DNA of 64,000 nt. It comes from Achromobacter xylosoxidans (GTDB taxonomy: Bacteria > Pseudomonadota > Gammaproteobacteria > Burkholderiales > Burkholderiaceae_B). The stretch lies in NCBI RefSeq assembly GCF_002192695.1, contig NZ_MTLG01000075.1, forward strand, positions 124,001 through 188,000, read 5' to 3'. Below the pieces are notes generated by a model, which did not search any database, had not been told where the DNA came from, and was given only the letters and a program-made list of their open reading frames with translations. Shown here piece after piece: positions 17,721 to 27,167 of this stretch. The position numbers and the translations under genes are program-made. Numbering within the stretch: position 1 is the first letter of the stretch; each line of letters starts with the position of its first letter.

Positions 17721-20155
17721 TAGAAATCGATGGATGCCGACAGCAGCACCGACCTGGGCGAACCCAGGCGCAGATAGCCTTCGGAAGCCGATGACCAGTA
17801 ATCCTTGCCGAACACGTTGTTGACCGTTGCGCGCAGCGTGACGGGGTGGTCGAAGGCGCGGGTGGCGTAGCGCATGCCCAGGTCCCAGCGCGTCCAGCCC
17901 GGGATGCGGCGGCTGTTTTCCAGGTTCTGGTACTGCCAACTGGTCGACAGGGCGCGTGCGCTCAAGGTGAGCCCGGGCGCAAACGACGGATCCCACTCCA
18001 TGCCGATGTTGGCCATCCAGCGCGGCACGCCCACGGCGCTGTTGCCATCGGTTTCGGGCTTGGTGGTGCGGATCATCGTCGGCTGGATGTAGGTGACGCC
18101 GCCCAACAGGCGCACGCCGCGCGCCAGTTCGCCATAGGCGTTGAATTCCACGCCGCGGTTGCGCTGTTCGCCGCTCATGTCGTAGCGGGTGACGCCGTTA
18201 TCGACAGTCGTCAGGCCGGAAGGTTGCTTGATCTGAAACAGGCCGAGGGTGGTCGTAACCGAGCCGAAATCGACCTTGACTCCAGCCTCTATCTGCTTGG
18301 TCTTGATGGGCGCGAAGATCTCGCCGGCGTTTGAGGTGCCCGCCGGCGCAATGGGGCCCGCGGTCAAGCCTTCTATGTAGTTGGCGTACAGCGAGACATC
18401 GGTCCATGGCTTGACCACCAGGCCGAAGGCCGGCGTGAGAGCCGATTTGTCGTAGCTGGACGTCTCCCGGCCGGTGGTGTAGCTGTAGTTGGTCGCCTTC
18501 ACCGTCTGGTAGCGCACGCCAGCCGTGAACTGGATGCGGTCGTCGGCGAAGGAAAGCGTGTCCGCCAACGCGATGGTCGGCAGTTTCAGGAGCGAAGTGC
18601 GCGGCGGCGAGCTGGACAGTCCATCGATCGAGGGTTCGGGGATCTGCGCGGGATCGTAGAGGTTGGACGGCGACATGCCGAAGATGTAGTAGTCGTAATA
18701 GCCGGCGCGCTGCTCGAAGGTGGAATAGCTCAGGCTGACTTTGTGCCTGACGGAACCCGTGTTGAAGTCGCCGCGCGCGCCCCATGCCGTGGAAACGTTC
18801 TGTTCATAGCTGGGCCAGTAGTACGGGCGCATCAGCAGTTCGCCGTTCTGGCCGACCACGATGGGGTCTGCGTACAGGTAGCGGTTGTTGCTGCGGCGAT
18901 AGCCCACGCCGCCGAACACGGTCAGGTGCGGGGTGATATCGTATTCGGCGCGCAGCACGCCGTAGTTGTCGCGCGACTTGGCATAGCCCCAGTCCGGGGA
19001 ATAACCCTGGGACGCATCCGGCGCGCGCGGCACGGGCAGGCTGTCGCCGAAGATCAGCACGCCGGAATCGCCTGGCGCATCGATGTTATTGGTCTGGTGG
19101 CCGGCGTCCAGTGAAACCCGCAGCCGTTCGCCGCGGTAATCCAGCCCGACCACCGCCACACCCAGCTGGTTCGACTGATTCTGGACCGCGGTATCGCCGT
19201 CCCGGTACGAACCATTGAAGCGGACGCCGAATTCCTTGTTGTCGCCAAAACGCCGTCCGATGTCCACCATGCCGCCAAAACGGGAGTCGGATTGGTAGGT
19301 CGCGGTCAGGCGCGTGAGCGGATCGTCGCCCGCGCGCTTGGCGACGACATTGATGCCGCCGCCCACGCTGCCCCGCGGGCTCATGCCGTTGAGGAGCGCG
19401 GTCGGACCCTTGAGCACTTCCACGCGCTCGACGCCATCCAGCGCGATGGTGCGCAGCGGCAGCATGCCGTACAAGCCGTTGAAGGACACGTCCTGGTTGC
19501 GCACCGGGAAGCCGCGGATCTGGAATTCGTCGCCGGTGCCGGCGACCGAACCCTGGCCGTCGTTGACCGTGCGCACCGACGCGTCGTTCGCCAGTACATC
19601 GGCGATGGAGATGGCCTGTTGATTCTGGATCAGTTCAGAGGTGTAGCTGGCGATATTGAACGGCGTGTCCATCACATCGCGTTCGCCCAGCAGGCCGACA
19701 CGGCCGCCGCGGGCGACTTGGCCGCCGGCGTAGGGTTCGGGCAGCTGCGCACTTCCCATCACCTGCACCGGCGCCAATGTGGTCACCGCCGGAGTTTGCG
19801 CGGCGCCGGTCACCGCGTACCCGCCGCCGGGCGTGGACGCGGCGGACAAGCCGGATCCCAGCAACAGCCGGGACAACGCTTCCCGGACCGTCATGCGGCC
19901 AGATACTGCCGGCGCCTGGTGCGCGGCAATCCGTGCGCCACCGGCCATGATGGGCGTGCCGGTCTGGCGAGACAGCATGGTGAGCGCCGTGTTCAGCGGC
20001 TGCGCAGGCAGGTCGATGGCATGGACCTGGTCGGACGGCGCCTGGGCCTGGGCCAAGGCGGGTATGGCAGCCAGCGGCAGACCCATGACGCCCGACAGCG
20101 CCAGGCCCAGCGCCCAACGGCCCAGGAATGGCCGGCAAATTCCGGATTGGTGCAT
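17720..20155 (-). CDS. TonB-dependent siderophore receptor with STN signalling domain
   Basis: 811 residues. A signal peptide (cleavage near ALAQAQA, about 38) precedes an STN secretin/TonB N-domain (about 50-115), which relays occupancy to a FecR-type anti-sigma factor. A plug domain follows (about 150-260, with IRGFPVRNQDVSFNG and RVEVLKGPTALLNG), then a 22-strand barrel ending in the required C-terminal Phe. The STN domain plus the adjacent fecR and ECF sigma genes make this a transducing receptor of the FpvA/FoxA type, importing a ferric siderophore. The particular siderophore cannot be told from sequence. It should be Fur-controlled through the site at 21964. Confidence 0.92.
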   Translation of the reverse strand: MHQSGICRPFLGRWALGLALSGVMGLPLAAIPALAQAQAPSDQVHAIDLPAQPLNTALTMLSRQTGTPIMAGGARIAAHQAPAVSGRMTVREALSRLLLGSGLSAASTPGGGYAVTGAAQTPAVTTLAPVQVMGSAQLPEPYAGGQVARGGRVGLLGERDVMDTPFNIASYTSELIQNQQAISIADVLANDASVRTVNDGQGSVAGTGDEFQIRGFPVRNQDVSFNGLYGMLPLRTIALDGVERVEVLKGPTALLNGMSPRGSVGGGINVVAKRAGDDPLTRLTATYQSDSRFGGMVDIGRRFGDNKEFGVRFNGSYRDGDTAVQNQSNQLGVAVVGLDYRGERLRVSLDAGHQTNNIDAPGDSGVLIFGDSLPVPRAPDASQGYSPDWGYAKSRDNYGVLRAEYDITPHLTVFGGVGYRRSNNRYLYADPIVVGQNGELLMRPYYWPSYEQNVSTAWGARGDFNTGSVRHKVSLSYSTFEQRAGYYDYYIFGMSPSNLYDPAQIPEPSIDGLSSSPPRTSLLKLPTIALADTLSFADDRIQFTAGVRYQTVKATNYSYTTGRETSSYDKSALTPAFGLVVKPWTDVSLYANYIEGLTAGPIAPAGTSNAGEIFAPIKTKQIEAGVKVDFGSVTTTLGLFQIKQPSGLTTVDNGVTRYDMSGEQRNRGVEFNAYGELARGVRLLGGVTYIQPTMIRTTKPETDGNSAVGVPRWMANIGMEWDPSFAPGLTLSARALSTSWQYQNLENSRRIPGWTRWDLGMRYATRAFDHPVTLRATVNNVFGKDYWSSASEGYLRLGSPRSVLLSASIDF

Positions 20156-20253
20156 TTCAACTCCGTCTATCGAGAAACTCGCCGCCCGGTGGCGGCCCTA
20201 TCGATACAGAAGACGGATGAGGCGCGAAAACGGAGACACCCCGCCGCAAAAAA

Positions 20254-21273
20254 TCAGCGCAACCGCAATACGACATCGCCGTCCGAGTGCGATTCGGCGC
20301 GCACCGGCAGTATCGCTTCAAGCAGACTCGCCGCATTGTCGGCGTCGGCGCTGCGAAAGCGCCCAGTCAGGCGCAGCGCGTTGACCTTCGGATCGGAAGT
20401 CTTGAGCGGGCGCTGGCGGAAGGCGTTAATGGCAGGCAGGGCCTCGTCCAGGCGTTGGTTATCGAACCATAGCCAGCCATTGCGCCAGGCGGCGATGCTG
20501 TCAGGATCGATGCGTCGGACCGCATCCACTTCGCCATTGCGCCAACTGACGGCGGTGTCGGCGTGCAGATCCAGGGGAGGGCCGCTGCGCGCCAGGCTGT
20601 ACCACCGGACATCGGGCACAGCAGGGCGGAAGCGCACATGGCCTTCTTCCACGGCCACGGAGACGGCGCCGCCGCGGTCGCTGACGCTGAACACCGTGCC
20701 GACGACCTCTACCTCGCCGCCGCGGGTGCGGACGCGGAACGGGCGGCTGGCGTCGGCGGCGACCGTGAAGAGCGCCTCGCCCTGGGTCAGTTCCACCAGG
20801 CGTTCGTGCCGGTAGAGACTGACCGCCAGACGCGTGCCCGGACTCAGGTCGATGCGGGTGGCCGGACCGACATCATCGCGTTGATCGGGCACCTGCGCCT
20901 GCGATAGTTGGCGGGATCCTGTTTCGTGGGATGCCTGGTACAGCGGCTGCCGCCAGTACCAGCCCGCGCCGAACAAGGCGGTACAGGCGCCTGCGGCGGT
21001 CCAGCCCAGCAGCGCACGGCGAGACAACCGGCGATTCGAGGCGACGATGAGGTCTTCCTGGTCGAACTGCGTGCGCATTTCCGGCGCCATGGCGGCAAGC
21101 AATTGCCAGCGCCGGAAGGCTTCGAGGTACGCGGCTTCGTGCTGCGGTGTACGTGCGCGCCAAGTGGTCAGCCGGGAAGCTGCCTGGCGCGCGGCGCGCT
21201 CGGTTGCGACTTCCGCAGTGGCGATCAGGCTCAGGGCCTGGTCGATGAGCGCCTCGTCGAGGATCTGCGGCAT
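20254..21273 (-). CDS. FecR-type anti-sigma regulator
   Basis: 339 residues from the ATG at 21273. An N-terminal DUF4880 cytoplasmic domain carries WRARTPQHEAAYLEAFRRW (about 40-58), which binds the sigma factor. A single membrane segment follows near 100 (LLGWTAAGACTALFGAGWYW), then a periplasmic FecR domain with GEVEVVGTVFSV and a C-terminal STN-contact domain. It takes the signal from the receptor at 17720 across the inner membrane to the sigma factor. The frame is open further upstream, but that part is antisense or shadow sequence of the sigma gene. It lies 4 nt after the sigma gene. Confidence 0.9.
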   Translation of the reverse strand: MPQILDEALIDQALSLIATAEVATERAARQAASRLTTWRARTPQHEAAYLEAFRRWQLLAAMAPEMRTQFDQEDLIVASNRRLSRRALLGWTAAGACTALFGAGWYWRQPLYQASHETGSRQLSQAQVPDQRDDVGPATRIDLSPGTRLAVSLYRHERLVELTQGEALFTVAADASRPFRVRTRGGEVEVVGTVFSVSDRGGAVSVAVEEGHVRFRPAVPDVRWYSLARSGPPLDLHADTAVSWRNGEVDAVRRIDPDSIAAWRNGWLWFDNQRLDEALPAINAFRQRPLKTSDPKVNALRLTGRFRSADADNAASLLEAILPVRAESHSDGDVVLRLR

Positions 21274-21277
21274 GATG

Positions 21278-21910
21278 TCAGTCGTTCGGGCCCGTGACGC
21301 GAGTGCTCCCGCGTTCCCGGCCGCCGCCGCGGGCTTCGGATTCCAGGTACAGATTGCGCAAAGCGTGCGAACAATCCAGGGTTGCGCGCACCAGATGCTT
21401 GGCAACCGCCGCTTCCGTGATACCCAGCTTTTCCGAAATTTCGGCGCGGCTGTAGCCGTAGGCGCGGAACAACAGAAAGACCTGCATCCGCCGGGCGGGC
21501 AGGGACGCCAGCACAGCGGCGACGCGCTCGACCATCTGGCGCTGCGACACGACTTGTTCGGCGGAAGGCGCCATCGCTTCGGCTTCCAGCGGTCCATGCA
21601 GGGCCAGCCAGTTCTGCGAGACCTTGCGGCGGCGCGCCTCATCGATGCAGAGATTGTGGGCGACGCGAAACAGCAGGCCGCGCAAGGATTCGATCCCAGG
21701 GCCATTCTTGCGGGCGTTGCTCAGGCCGTTGGCGTAAACGCGCTCGAAGCTCGCCTGGGCGATATCGGCGGCGTCGTCCGGGTTGCGCAATTGGTAGCTG
21801 AGATGCCGCTGCAGGTCGCGGTAATGGGCAAGCAACTCGTCGACGAATCCGCGTACCGTCGAGGGGGCTGCGGGCTGCTTGGGGGAGCGAGTTGGAGAGG
21901 ATGCGGACAT
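21278..21910 (-). CDS. ECF sigma factor, FecI-like
   Basis: 210 residues from the ATG at 21910. Region 2 (LRNPDDAADIAQASFERVYA, about 42-61, then LLFRVAHNLCIDEARRR) and region 4 (YSRAEISEKLGITEAAVAKHL, about 155-175 in two helices) are clear. Such iron-starvation sigma factors switch on the cognate TonB receptor gene. A longer frame to 22387 is open but would cross the Fur site and is not needed. It is first in a sigma-fecR-receptor transcription unit. Confidence 0.9.
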   Translation of the reverse strand: MSASSPTRSPKQPAAPSTVRGFVDELLAHYRDLQRHLSYQLRNPDDAADIAQASFERVYANGLSNARKNGPGIESLRGLLFRVAHNLCIDEARRRKVSQNWLALHGPLEAEAMAPSAEQVVSQRQMVERVAAVLASLPARRMQVFLLFRAYGYSRAEISEKLGITEAAVAKHLVRATLDCSHALRNLYLESEARGGGRERGSTRVTGPND

Positions 21911-21963
21911 CGGAACGGGAGAAAAAGCGGCTTCGGCCCGGTACGCACAGCCGTGGCCATTCT

Positions 21964-21984
21964 CAATAATGATTCCTATTATTG
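21964..21984. promoter_or_regulatory. Fur box upstream of the sigma gene
   Basis: A 21-bp palindrome, CAATAAT-GATTCCT-ATTATTG, in which the outer 7-bp arms are exact reverse complements. It closely follows the Fur consensus (GATAATGATAATCATTATC) and stands 54 nt before the sigma-factor start codon, where a repressor would cover the promoter. This predicts iron repression of the sigma-fecR unit and, indirectly, of the receptor. Confidence 0.75.
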
Positions 21985-22119
21985 TTAATAAGGTCCTGGG
22001 CCGCAAGCAATCGTTTACCCGGCGGGTCATACGCATGCTTGGCGCCTTGAGCGAGAAGGCGCACACGATGTGCCAAGACCGGGTTCGGACATTGACGTCG
22101 CATGCGCGTTTTGCGTGGT

Positions 22120-22686
22120 TCAGGAGGCCGGGTTGGCCGCCCCTTCCAGAAAGAGCTTCTGCACCATCGACGCCATCCCGAGCGGCGCAATTTCCCCGCG
22201 CTGGGCGGCATCCATCGCCGCATACAGCAAGTAGTCGTACGCCCTGACCAGCCACAGGGATGGCACGTCTATGCGGAACACGCCTGCCTTCTGGCCATTC
22301 AGGAAGAAGGTCTCCAGCGCTTCTCCGTAAAACGAGGGTATCGGTACGTTGGCGTCCTCGGTCCTCGCATCGATCACGCGGATCCACTCGGCGTGGTTCC
22401 AGAACAGGTAGTACTCCCGGCCCTGGACCACCGCCTCGGTCAGGCGCTGCAGCGCCGCCGCATGGGGCGGCGTCTCCAGGTCCGCCCGGGCCAGCGCATC
22501 CTGCAAGTGTTGGGTGGCCCGCTCCATGAGCAGGTCGATGACCCCCTCGCGGGTAGGCGATATCCGGTACAGCGTGGCCTTGCTGATCCCGGCGGCGCGC
22601 GCCAACTGTTGCAGGTTCGCCCTGGGCTGTTGCGACACGGACAGGGCCAATGCGCGAGCGAGTTTGTCGTCGAGGCCTTCAGACAT
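22120..22686 (-). CDS. TetR family repressor of the RND efflux operon
   Basis: 188 residues from the ATG at 22686, with AGGAGA 6 nt upstream on the minus strand; a start at 22749 is open but has no such site. The N-terminal helix-turn-helix includes LQQLARAAGISKATLYRISP (about 25-44). The C-terminal half is a typical ligand-binding bundle. It is divergent from the efflux operon, with a near-perfect palindrome overlapping the operon's -35 box between them, so local repression is strongly suggested. Relatives next to RND pumps include AcrR, NalC/AxyZ-type regulators, but I cannot assign orthology. Confidence 0.88.
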   Translation of the reverse strand: MSEGLDDKLARALALSVSQQPRANLQQLARAAGISKATLYRISPTREGVIDLLMERATQHLQDALARADLETPPHAAALQRLTEAVVQGREYYLFWNHAEWIRVIDARTEDANVPIPSFYGEALETFFLNGQKAGVFRIDVPSLWLVRAYDYLLYAAMDAAQRGEIAPLGMASMVQKLFLEGAANPAS

Positions 22687-22793
22687 GGGGTTCTCCTGGC
22701 GACCGATGTTGATGAGTCTTTTTGAATTCAGGTGTGGTGAAAAACACACGCATAAAGTCTACTACGAATCTTAAGAATCTAATAAATATCTAA

Positions 22794-22832
22794 TGAATCA
22801 ATATTGACTCATTTAAATCCAATAAGTACTAT
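22794..22832 (+). promoter_or_regulatory. RND operon promoter with overlapping TetR operator
   Basis: The -35 TTGACT at 22804-22809, a 17-bp spacer and -10 TACTAT at 22827-22832 form a good sigma70 promoter. The -35 lies inside an 18-bp palindrome at 22794-22811 (TGAATCAATATTGACTCA, one mismatched pair). A repressor bound there would block the promoter. The nearby minus-strand DNA is also AT-rich and probably holds the repressor's own promoter. Confidence 0.65.
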
Positions 22833-22883
22833 CGGGTCCTCGATCGCCTCAGCCTGAGGCGGCAATGGATGTCAGAGGACTAC

Positions 22884-24005
22884 ATGACCCGATTCAGAGC
22901 CAGCGCCATGGCGCTATGCCTACTCGCCGTTCTCGCCGGGTGCGGCAAGCAAGACCCGCAAGCGGCGCAGGTGCCGCCCGTCGAAGTGCAGCCGCTGGTC
23001 ATTGCCCCCCGGGCCCAGGCGATCATGGTCGACTTGCCCGGGCGCATTTCACCTGTGCGCGTGGCCGAAGTGCGCGCCCGGGTGGCGGGCATCGTGCAGA
23101 AGCGCCATTTCGAGGAAGGGGCCACGGTCAAGGAGGGCGATCTGCTGTTCACGATCGAGCCGGCGCCATTGGACGCCGCGCTGGGACGCGCACGAGGTGC
23201 GCTGGCGCGCGCTCAGGCTCAGGTCAAGCAGGCCCAGGCGCTGGTCGGCCGCTACCAGCCGCTGGTGAAGATCGAGGCCGTCAGCAAGCAGGAATTTGAC
23301 GACGCCGTGGCCGCGCTGCAGACCGCGCGGGCCAATCAGCAATCCGCCGAGGCGGACGTCAAGACCGCGCAGCTGGACCTGGGCTACGCCAGCGTGCGCG
23401 CGCCCATCTCGGGCCGCATCGGCCGCGGCCTGGTGACCGAAGGCAGCCTGGTCGGCCAGGGCGAATCGACGCCCATGGCGCTGATCCAGCAGATCGATCC
23501 CATCTATGCGGACTTCCGGCAGCCCGTCAATGCGGTGCTCAAGCTGCGCGAGGCGGCCGCGGGCGGCCAGATGCAGGCGGGCGGCCAGGCCGAATCGGCG
23601 GTGAGCGTGCGTGTCGACGGCACGAACTACACGGCCCAGGGCAAGCTGCTGTTCGCCGACGTCTCGGTGGATCCGGGCACGGGCCAGGTGTTGCTGCGCG
23701 GCGAGTTCAGCAATCCCGACGGATTGCTGCTGCCGGGCATGTACGTGCGCGTCAGCTCGGAGCAGGGCAGGGACCAGAACGCGATCTTCGTGCCCCAGCG
23801 CGCCGTGATGCGCGGCGCCGACGGGCAGGCCAAGCTGTTGTTGGTGTCGGCCGAGGGCCAGGCAGAGGAGCGCGCGGTGCAGACCGGCGCGATGCAGGGT
23901 ACGGAGTGGCAGATCACGCAGGGCCTGGCGGCGGGCGACAAGGTCATCGTCGACGGCGCCGCCAAGATCCCCGCCGGCACGCCCGTGACCGTCAAACAAC
24001 CTTGA
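22884..24005 (+). CDS. RND efflux periplasmic adaptor (membrane fusion protein)
   Basis: 373 residues from the ATG at 22884, chosen over 22869 because AGAGGA stands just before it and it starts the lipoprotein signal directly. The lipobox LAGC gives a lipid-anchored Cys near residue 20. Barrel-sandwich/lipoyl halves (VRARVAGIVQKRHFEEGATV near 70 and YASVRAPISGRIGRGLV near 170) flank an alpha-hairpin, then beta-barrel and membrane-proximal domains. It links the inner-membrane pump to the outer-membrane channel. First gene of the adaptor-pump-channel operon. Confidence 0.92.
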   Translation: MTRFRASAMALCLLAVLAGCGKQDPQAAQVPPVEVQPLVIAPRAQAIMVDLPGRISPVRVAEVRARVAGIVQKRHFEEGATVKEGDLLFTIEPAPLDAALGRARGALARAQAQVKQAQALVGRYQPLVKIEAVSKQEFDDAVAALQTARANQQSAEADVKTAQLDLGYASVRAPISGRIGRGLVTEGSLVGQGESTPMALIQQIDPIYADFRQPVNAVLKLREAAAGGQMQAGGQAESAVSVRVDGTNYTAQGKLLFADVSVDPGTGQVLLRGEFSNPDGLLLPGMYVRVSSEQGRDQNAIFVPQRAVMRGADGQAKLLLVSAEGQAEERAVQTGAMQGTEWQITQGLAAGDKVIVDGAAKIPAGTPVTVKQP

Positions 24006-24023
24006 GTCCGGACGGATCACATC

Positions 24024-27000
24024 ATGCCGAACTTCTTCATCCAGCGGCCCAACTTCGCGTTGGTCATCGCGATCTTCATTTCCCTGGCGGGCCTGCTCGC
24101 CATCTTCGCGCTGCCCGTGGCGCAGTACCCCAGCGTTGCGCCGCCGCAGGTCATCATCAAGGCGACCTATCCGGGCGCATCCGCCGAAGTCATCAACAAC
24201 ACCGTCATCAGCCTGATCGAGGAAGAACTCAACGGCGCCAAGGGCCTGCTGTACTACGAGTCGCAGAGCAACAGCTCGGGCGTGGCGGAAACCACGGTGA
24301 CGTTCGAGCCGGGCACCAATCCGGACCTGGCGCAGGTGGACGTGCAGAACCGCATCAAGCGCGTGGAATCGCGCCTGCCCCAGGCGGTCATCCAGCAGGG
24401 CCTGCAGCTCGAGCAAGCCAGTTCCAGCTTCTTGCTGATCTACGCGCTGACATACAAGGATGCGGGCAAGGACCAGGTCGGCCTCGCGGACTACGCAGCC
24501 CGCAACATCAACAACGAAATCCGGCGCGTGCCGGGCGTGGGCCGGGTGCAGATGTTCGCGGCCGAACGGGCGCTGCGCATCTGGATCGATCCGGCCAAGC
24601 TGGTCGGCTACGGCTTGTCGGTAGACGAGGTCAACAAGGCCATCGCCGCGCAGAACGTCCAGGTCTCGGGCGGCTCCACGGGTGAACAGCCCAGTCCGGC
24701 GACGCAGGAAATCACCGCCAGCATCATGGTCCAGGGCCAGCTCACGAGCATCCCGGAGTTCGAAGGCATCGTGCTGCGCGCCAATCCGGACGGTTCCACG
24801 GTGCGCCTGGGCGACGTCGCCCGCATCGAGCTGGGACGCCAGGACTACCGCCTGTCCAGCCGCCTGAACGGCCAGCCGGCGGCGGCCATGGGCGTGCAGC
24901 TTGCGCCAGGCGCCAACGCGCTGGAAACCGCCAAGGGCATCAAGGCGCGCCTGGCCGAACTGTCCAAGAACTTCCCCGGCGACATCGAGTACAGCGTGCC
25001 GTTCGACACCTCGATCTTCGTCGAGGTGGCCATCTCCAAGGTGTTGATGACGCTGGCCGAGGCCGTCGTGCTGGTGTTCCTGGTGATGCTGCTGTTCCTG
25101 CAGAATTTCCGCTACACCCTGATCCCGACCATCGTCGTGCCCATCTGCCTGCTGGGTACGCTGGCGGTGATGCTGCCGCTGGGGTTCTCCGTCAACATGA
25201 TGACCATGTTCGGCATGGTGCTGGCGATCGGCATCCTGGTGGACGACGCGATCGTGGTGGTCGAGAACGTGGAACGTTTGATGGCCGACGAGGGCTTGTC
25301 GCCCAAGGAAGCGACCATCAAGGCCATGGGGCAGATCAGCGGCGCGATCGTGGGCATCACGCTGGTGCTGGCGGCGGTGTTCCTGCCGCTGGCCTTCATG
25401 ACGGGCTCCGTTGGCGTGATCTACCGCCAATTCTCGGTGTCGCTGGCCGTGTCCATCCTGTTCTCGGGCTTCCTGGCGCTGACCCTGACGCCGGCGCTCA
25501 GCATCCTGTTGCTCAAGCCGATCGAGAAAGGGCACCACGAGAAGAAGGGCTTCTTCGGCTGGTTCAACCGGGTATTCGCGCGCATGACCGAGCGCTATTC
25601 GGCCACCAATGCCCGCCTGCTTGCCCGCACCGGCCGCATGATGGTGCTGTACGCCGCCCTGGTAGGCGCGTTGGGCTACGTCTATGCGAGCCTGCCGTCG
25701 GCCTTCCTGCCGACCGAGGACCAGGGCTATATGAATACGGACGTGCAGTTGCCGCCAGGCGCGACGCTGTCGCGCACGCTGGAAACGACCCAGCAGCTGG
25801 AAGACTACCTGGGCACGCGCCCGGCGGTCTCGGACGTGCTGACGCTGCAAGGCTTCAGCTTTTCCGGGCAGGGCCAGAACGCGGGCCTGGGCTTCGTGAT
25901 GTTCAAGGATTGGGCCCAGCGCGCCAAGGGCGAGTCGGCCATGGCCGAGGCGGACCAGGCCAATCAGGCCCTCGCGGGAGTTCCCGACGGCGTGCTGTTC
26001 TCGGTGGTGCCGCCTTCGGTCGAAGGCATGGGCAATTCCTCGGGCTTCGCGCTGCGCTTGCAGGACCGCGCGGGCCTGGGCCGGGACGCCTTGCTGTCGG
26101 CCACCGAAACCCTGATGAAGAAGGTGTACGAGAATCCCCAGGTCTTCTCCTACATCCTGATCGAGGGGCTATCCGATGCGCCCGAGCTGGACCTGCGCAT
26201 CGACCGCAACAAGGCCGAGGCCCTGGGCGTATCGTTCGACGCCATCAATTCGGCGCTATCCACCGCGTTCGGCTCGGCGCTGGTCAACGAGTTTCCGAAC
26301 CAGGGCCGCATGCAGCGCGTCATCGTGCAGGCCCAGCCCGAAAGCCGCGATACGCCGGAATCGCTGGCCAAGCTCAACGTCCTCAATCGAGCAGGCGAGC
26401 TGGTGCCGCTGGAGTCCTTCAGCGAAATCGGCTGGAAGCATGGTCCAGTCCAGTTGATCCGCTACAACGGCTATCCCAGCATCAAGCTGATCGGCGATGC
26501 CGCGGCCGGAGGCAGCACGGGCGACGCGATGAAGGAAATCGAACGCCTGATCTCGGGATTGCCTGCCGGCATCGGCTTCGAGTGGACCGGCTTGTCGTTC
26601 CAGGAAAAGGCCACGGGTTCGCAAGCCCCCATGCTGCTGGCGTTGGCGCTGCTGGTGGTGTTCCTGGTGCTGGTCGCGCTGTACGAAAGCTGGAAGATCC
26701 CCGCGTCGGTGCTGTTGATCGTGCCGGTGGGCGCGCTGGGCGCGGTGGCCGCGGTGATCGTGGCCGGCTTGCCCAACGACGTGTATTTCAAGGTGGGGCT
26801 GGTAACCATCATCGGCCTGGCGGCCAAGAACGCGATCCTGATCATCGAGTTCGCCAAGGACCTGCATGAGCAAGGCCGCTCGTTGAAGGAGGCCGCGATC
26901 GAAGCCGCGCGGCTGCGGTTCCGTCCCATCGTGATGACCTCGGTGGCCTTCATCCTGGGCGTGGTGCCGCTGGTGATCGCAACGGGCGCGGGCGCCACCA

Positions 27001-27167
27001 GCCAGCGCGCCATCGGCACGGGCGTGCTGGGCGGCATGCTCAGCGCCACCATCCTGGGCGTGCTGTTCGTGCCCGTGTTCTTCGTCTGGACGCTATCCGT
27101 GTTCAAGCGCCGCAAGGCGCAGCCCGCGCCCAGCCAATTGGCGACCCATCAAGCAGGTGAAAAGTGA
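24024..27167 (+). CDS. RND multidrug efflux transporter, HAE1 (AcrB/MexB) family
   Basis: 1047 residues, the normal length for HAE1 pumps, with 12 membrane helices and two large periplasmic loops. The proton-relay pair Asp407-Asp408 is at exactly the AcrB positions (GILVDDAIVVVEN). The hallmark start (MPNFFIQRPNFALVIAI) and RLPQAVIQQGLQ are present. It exports hydrophobic and amphiphilic compounds, including antibiotics, by proton antiport as a trimer. Achromobacter has several such pumps (AxyABM, AxyXY, AxyEF); which one this is cannot be settled here. Confidence 0.94.
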   Translation: MPNFFIQRPNFALVIAIFISLAGLLAIFALPVAQYPSVAPPQVIIKATYPGASAEVINNTVISLIEEELNGAKGLLYYESQSNSSGVAETTVTFEPGTNPDLAQVDVQNRIKRVESRLPQAVIQQGLQLEQASSSFLLIYALTYKDAGKDQVGLADYAARNINNEIRRVPGVGRVQMFAAERALRIWIDPAKLVGYGLSVDEVNKAIAAQNVQVSGGSTGEQPSPATQEITASIMVQGQLTSIPEFEGIVLRANPDGSTVRLGDVARIELGRQDYRLSSRLNGQPAAAMGVQLAPGANALETAKGIKARLAELSKNFPGDIEYSVPFDTSIFVEVAISKVLMTLAEAVVLVFLVMLLFLQNFRYTLIPTIVVPICLLGTLAVMLPLGFSVNMMTMFGMVLAIGILVDDAIVVVENVERLMADEGLSPKEATIKAMGQISGAIVGITLVLAAVFLPLAFMTGSVGVIYRQFSVSLAVSILFSGFLALTLTPALSILLLKPIEKGHHEKKGFFGWFNRVFARMTERYSATNARLLARTGRMMVLYAALVGALGYVYASLPSAFLPTEDQGYMNTDVQLPPGATLSRTLETTQQLEDYLGTRPAVSDVLTLQGFSFSGQGQNAGLGFVMFKDWAQRAKGESAMAEADQANQALAGVPDGVLFSVVPPSVEGMGNSSGFALRLQDRAGLGRDALLSATETLMKKVYENPQVFSYILIEGLSDAPELDLRIDRNKAEALGVSFDAINSALSTAFGSALVNEFPNQGRMQRVIVQAQPESRDTPESLAKLNVLNRAGELVPLESFSEIGWKHGPVQLIRYNGYPSIKLIGDAAAGGSTGDAMKEIERLISGLPAGIGFEWTGLSFQEKATGSQAPMLLALALLVVFLVLVALYESWKIPASVLLIVPVGALGAVAAVIVAGLPNDVYFKVGLVTIIGLAAKNAILIIEFAKDLHEQGRSLKEAAIEAARLRFRPIVMTSVAFILGVVPLVIATGAGATSQRAIGTGVLGGMLSATILGVLFVPVFFVWTLSVFKRRKAQPAPSQLATHQAGEK

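Noticed and set aside
21911..22387. Extension of the ECF sigma gene upstream to 22387.
   Set aside because: It would run through the Fur palindrome and into the neighbouring TetR gene; the family start fits the ATG at 21910.
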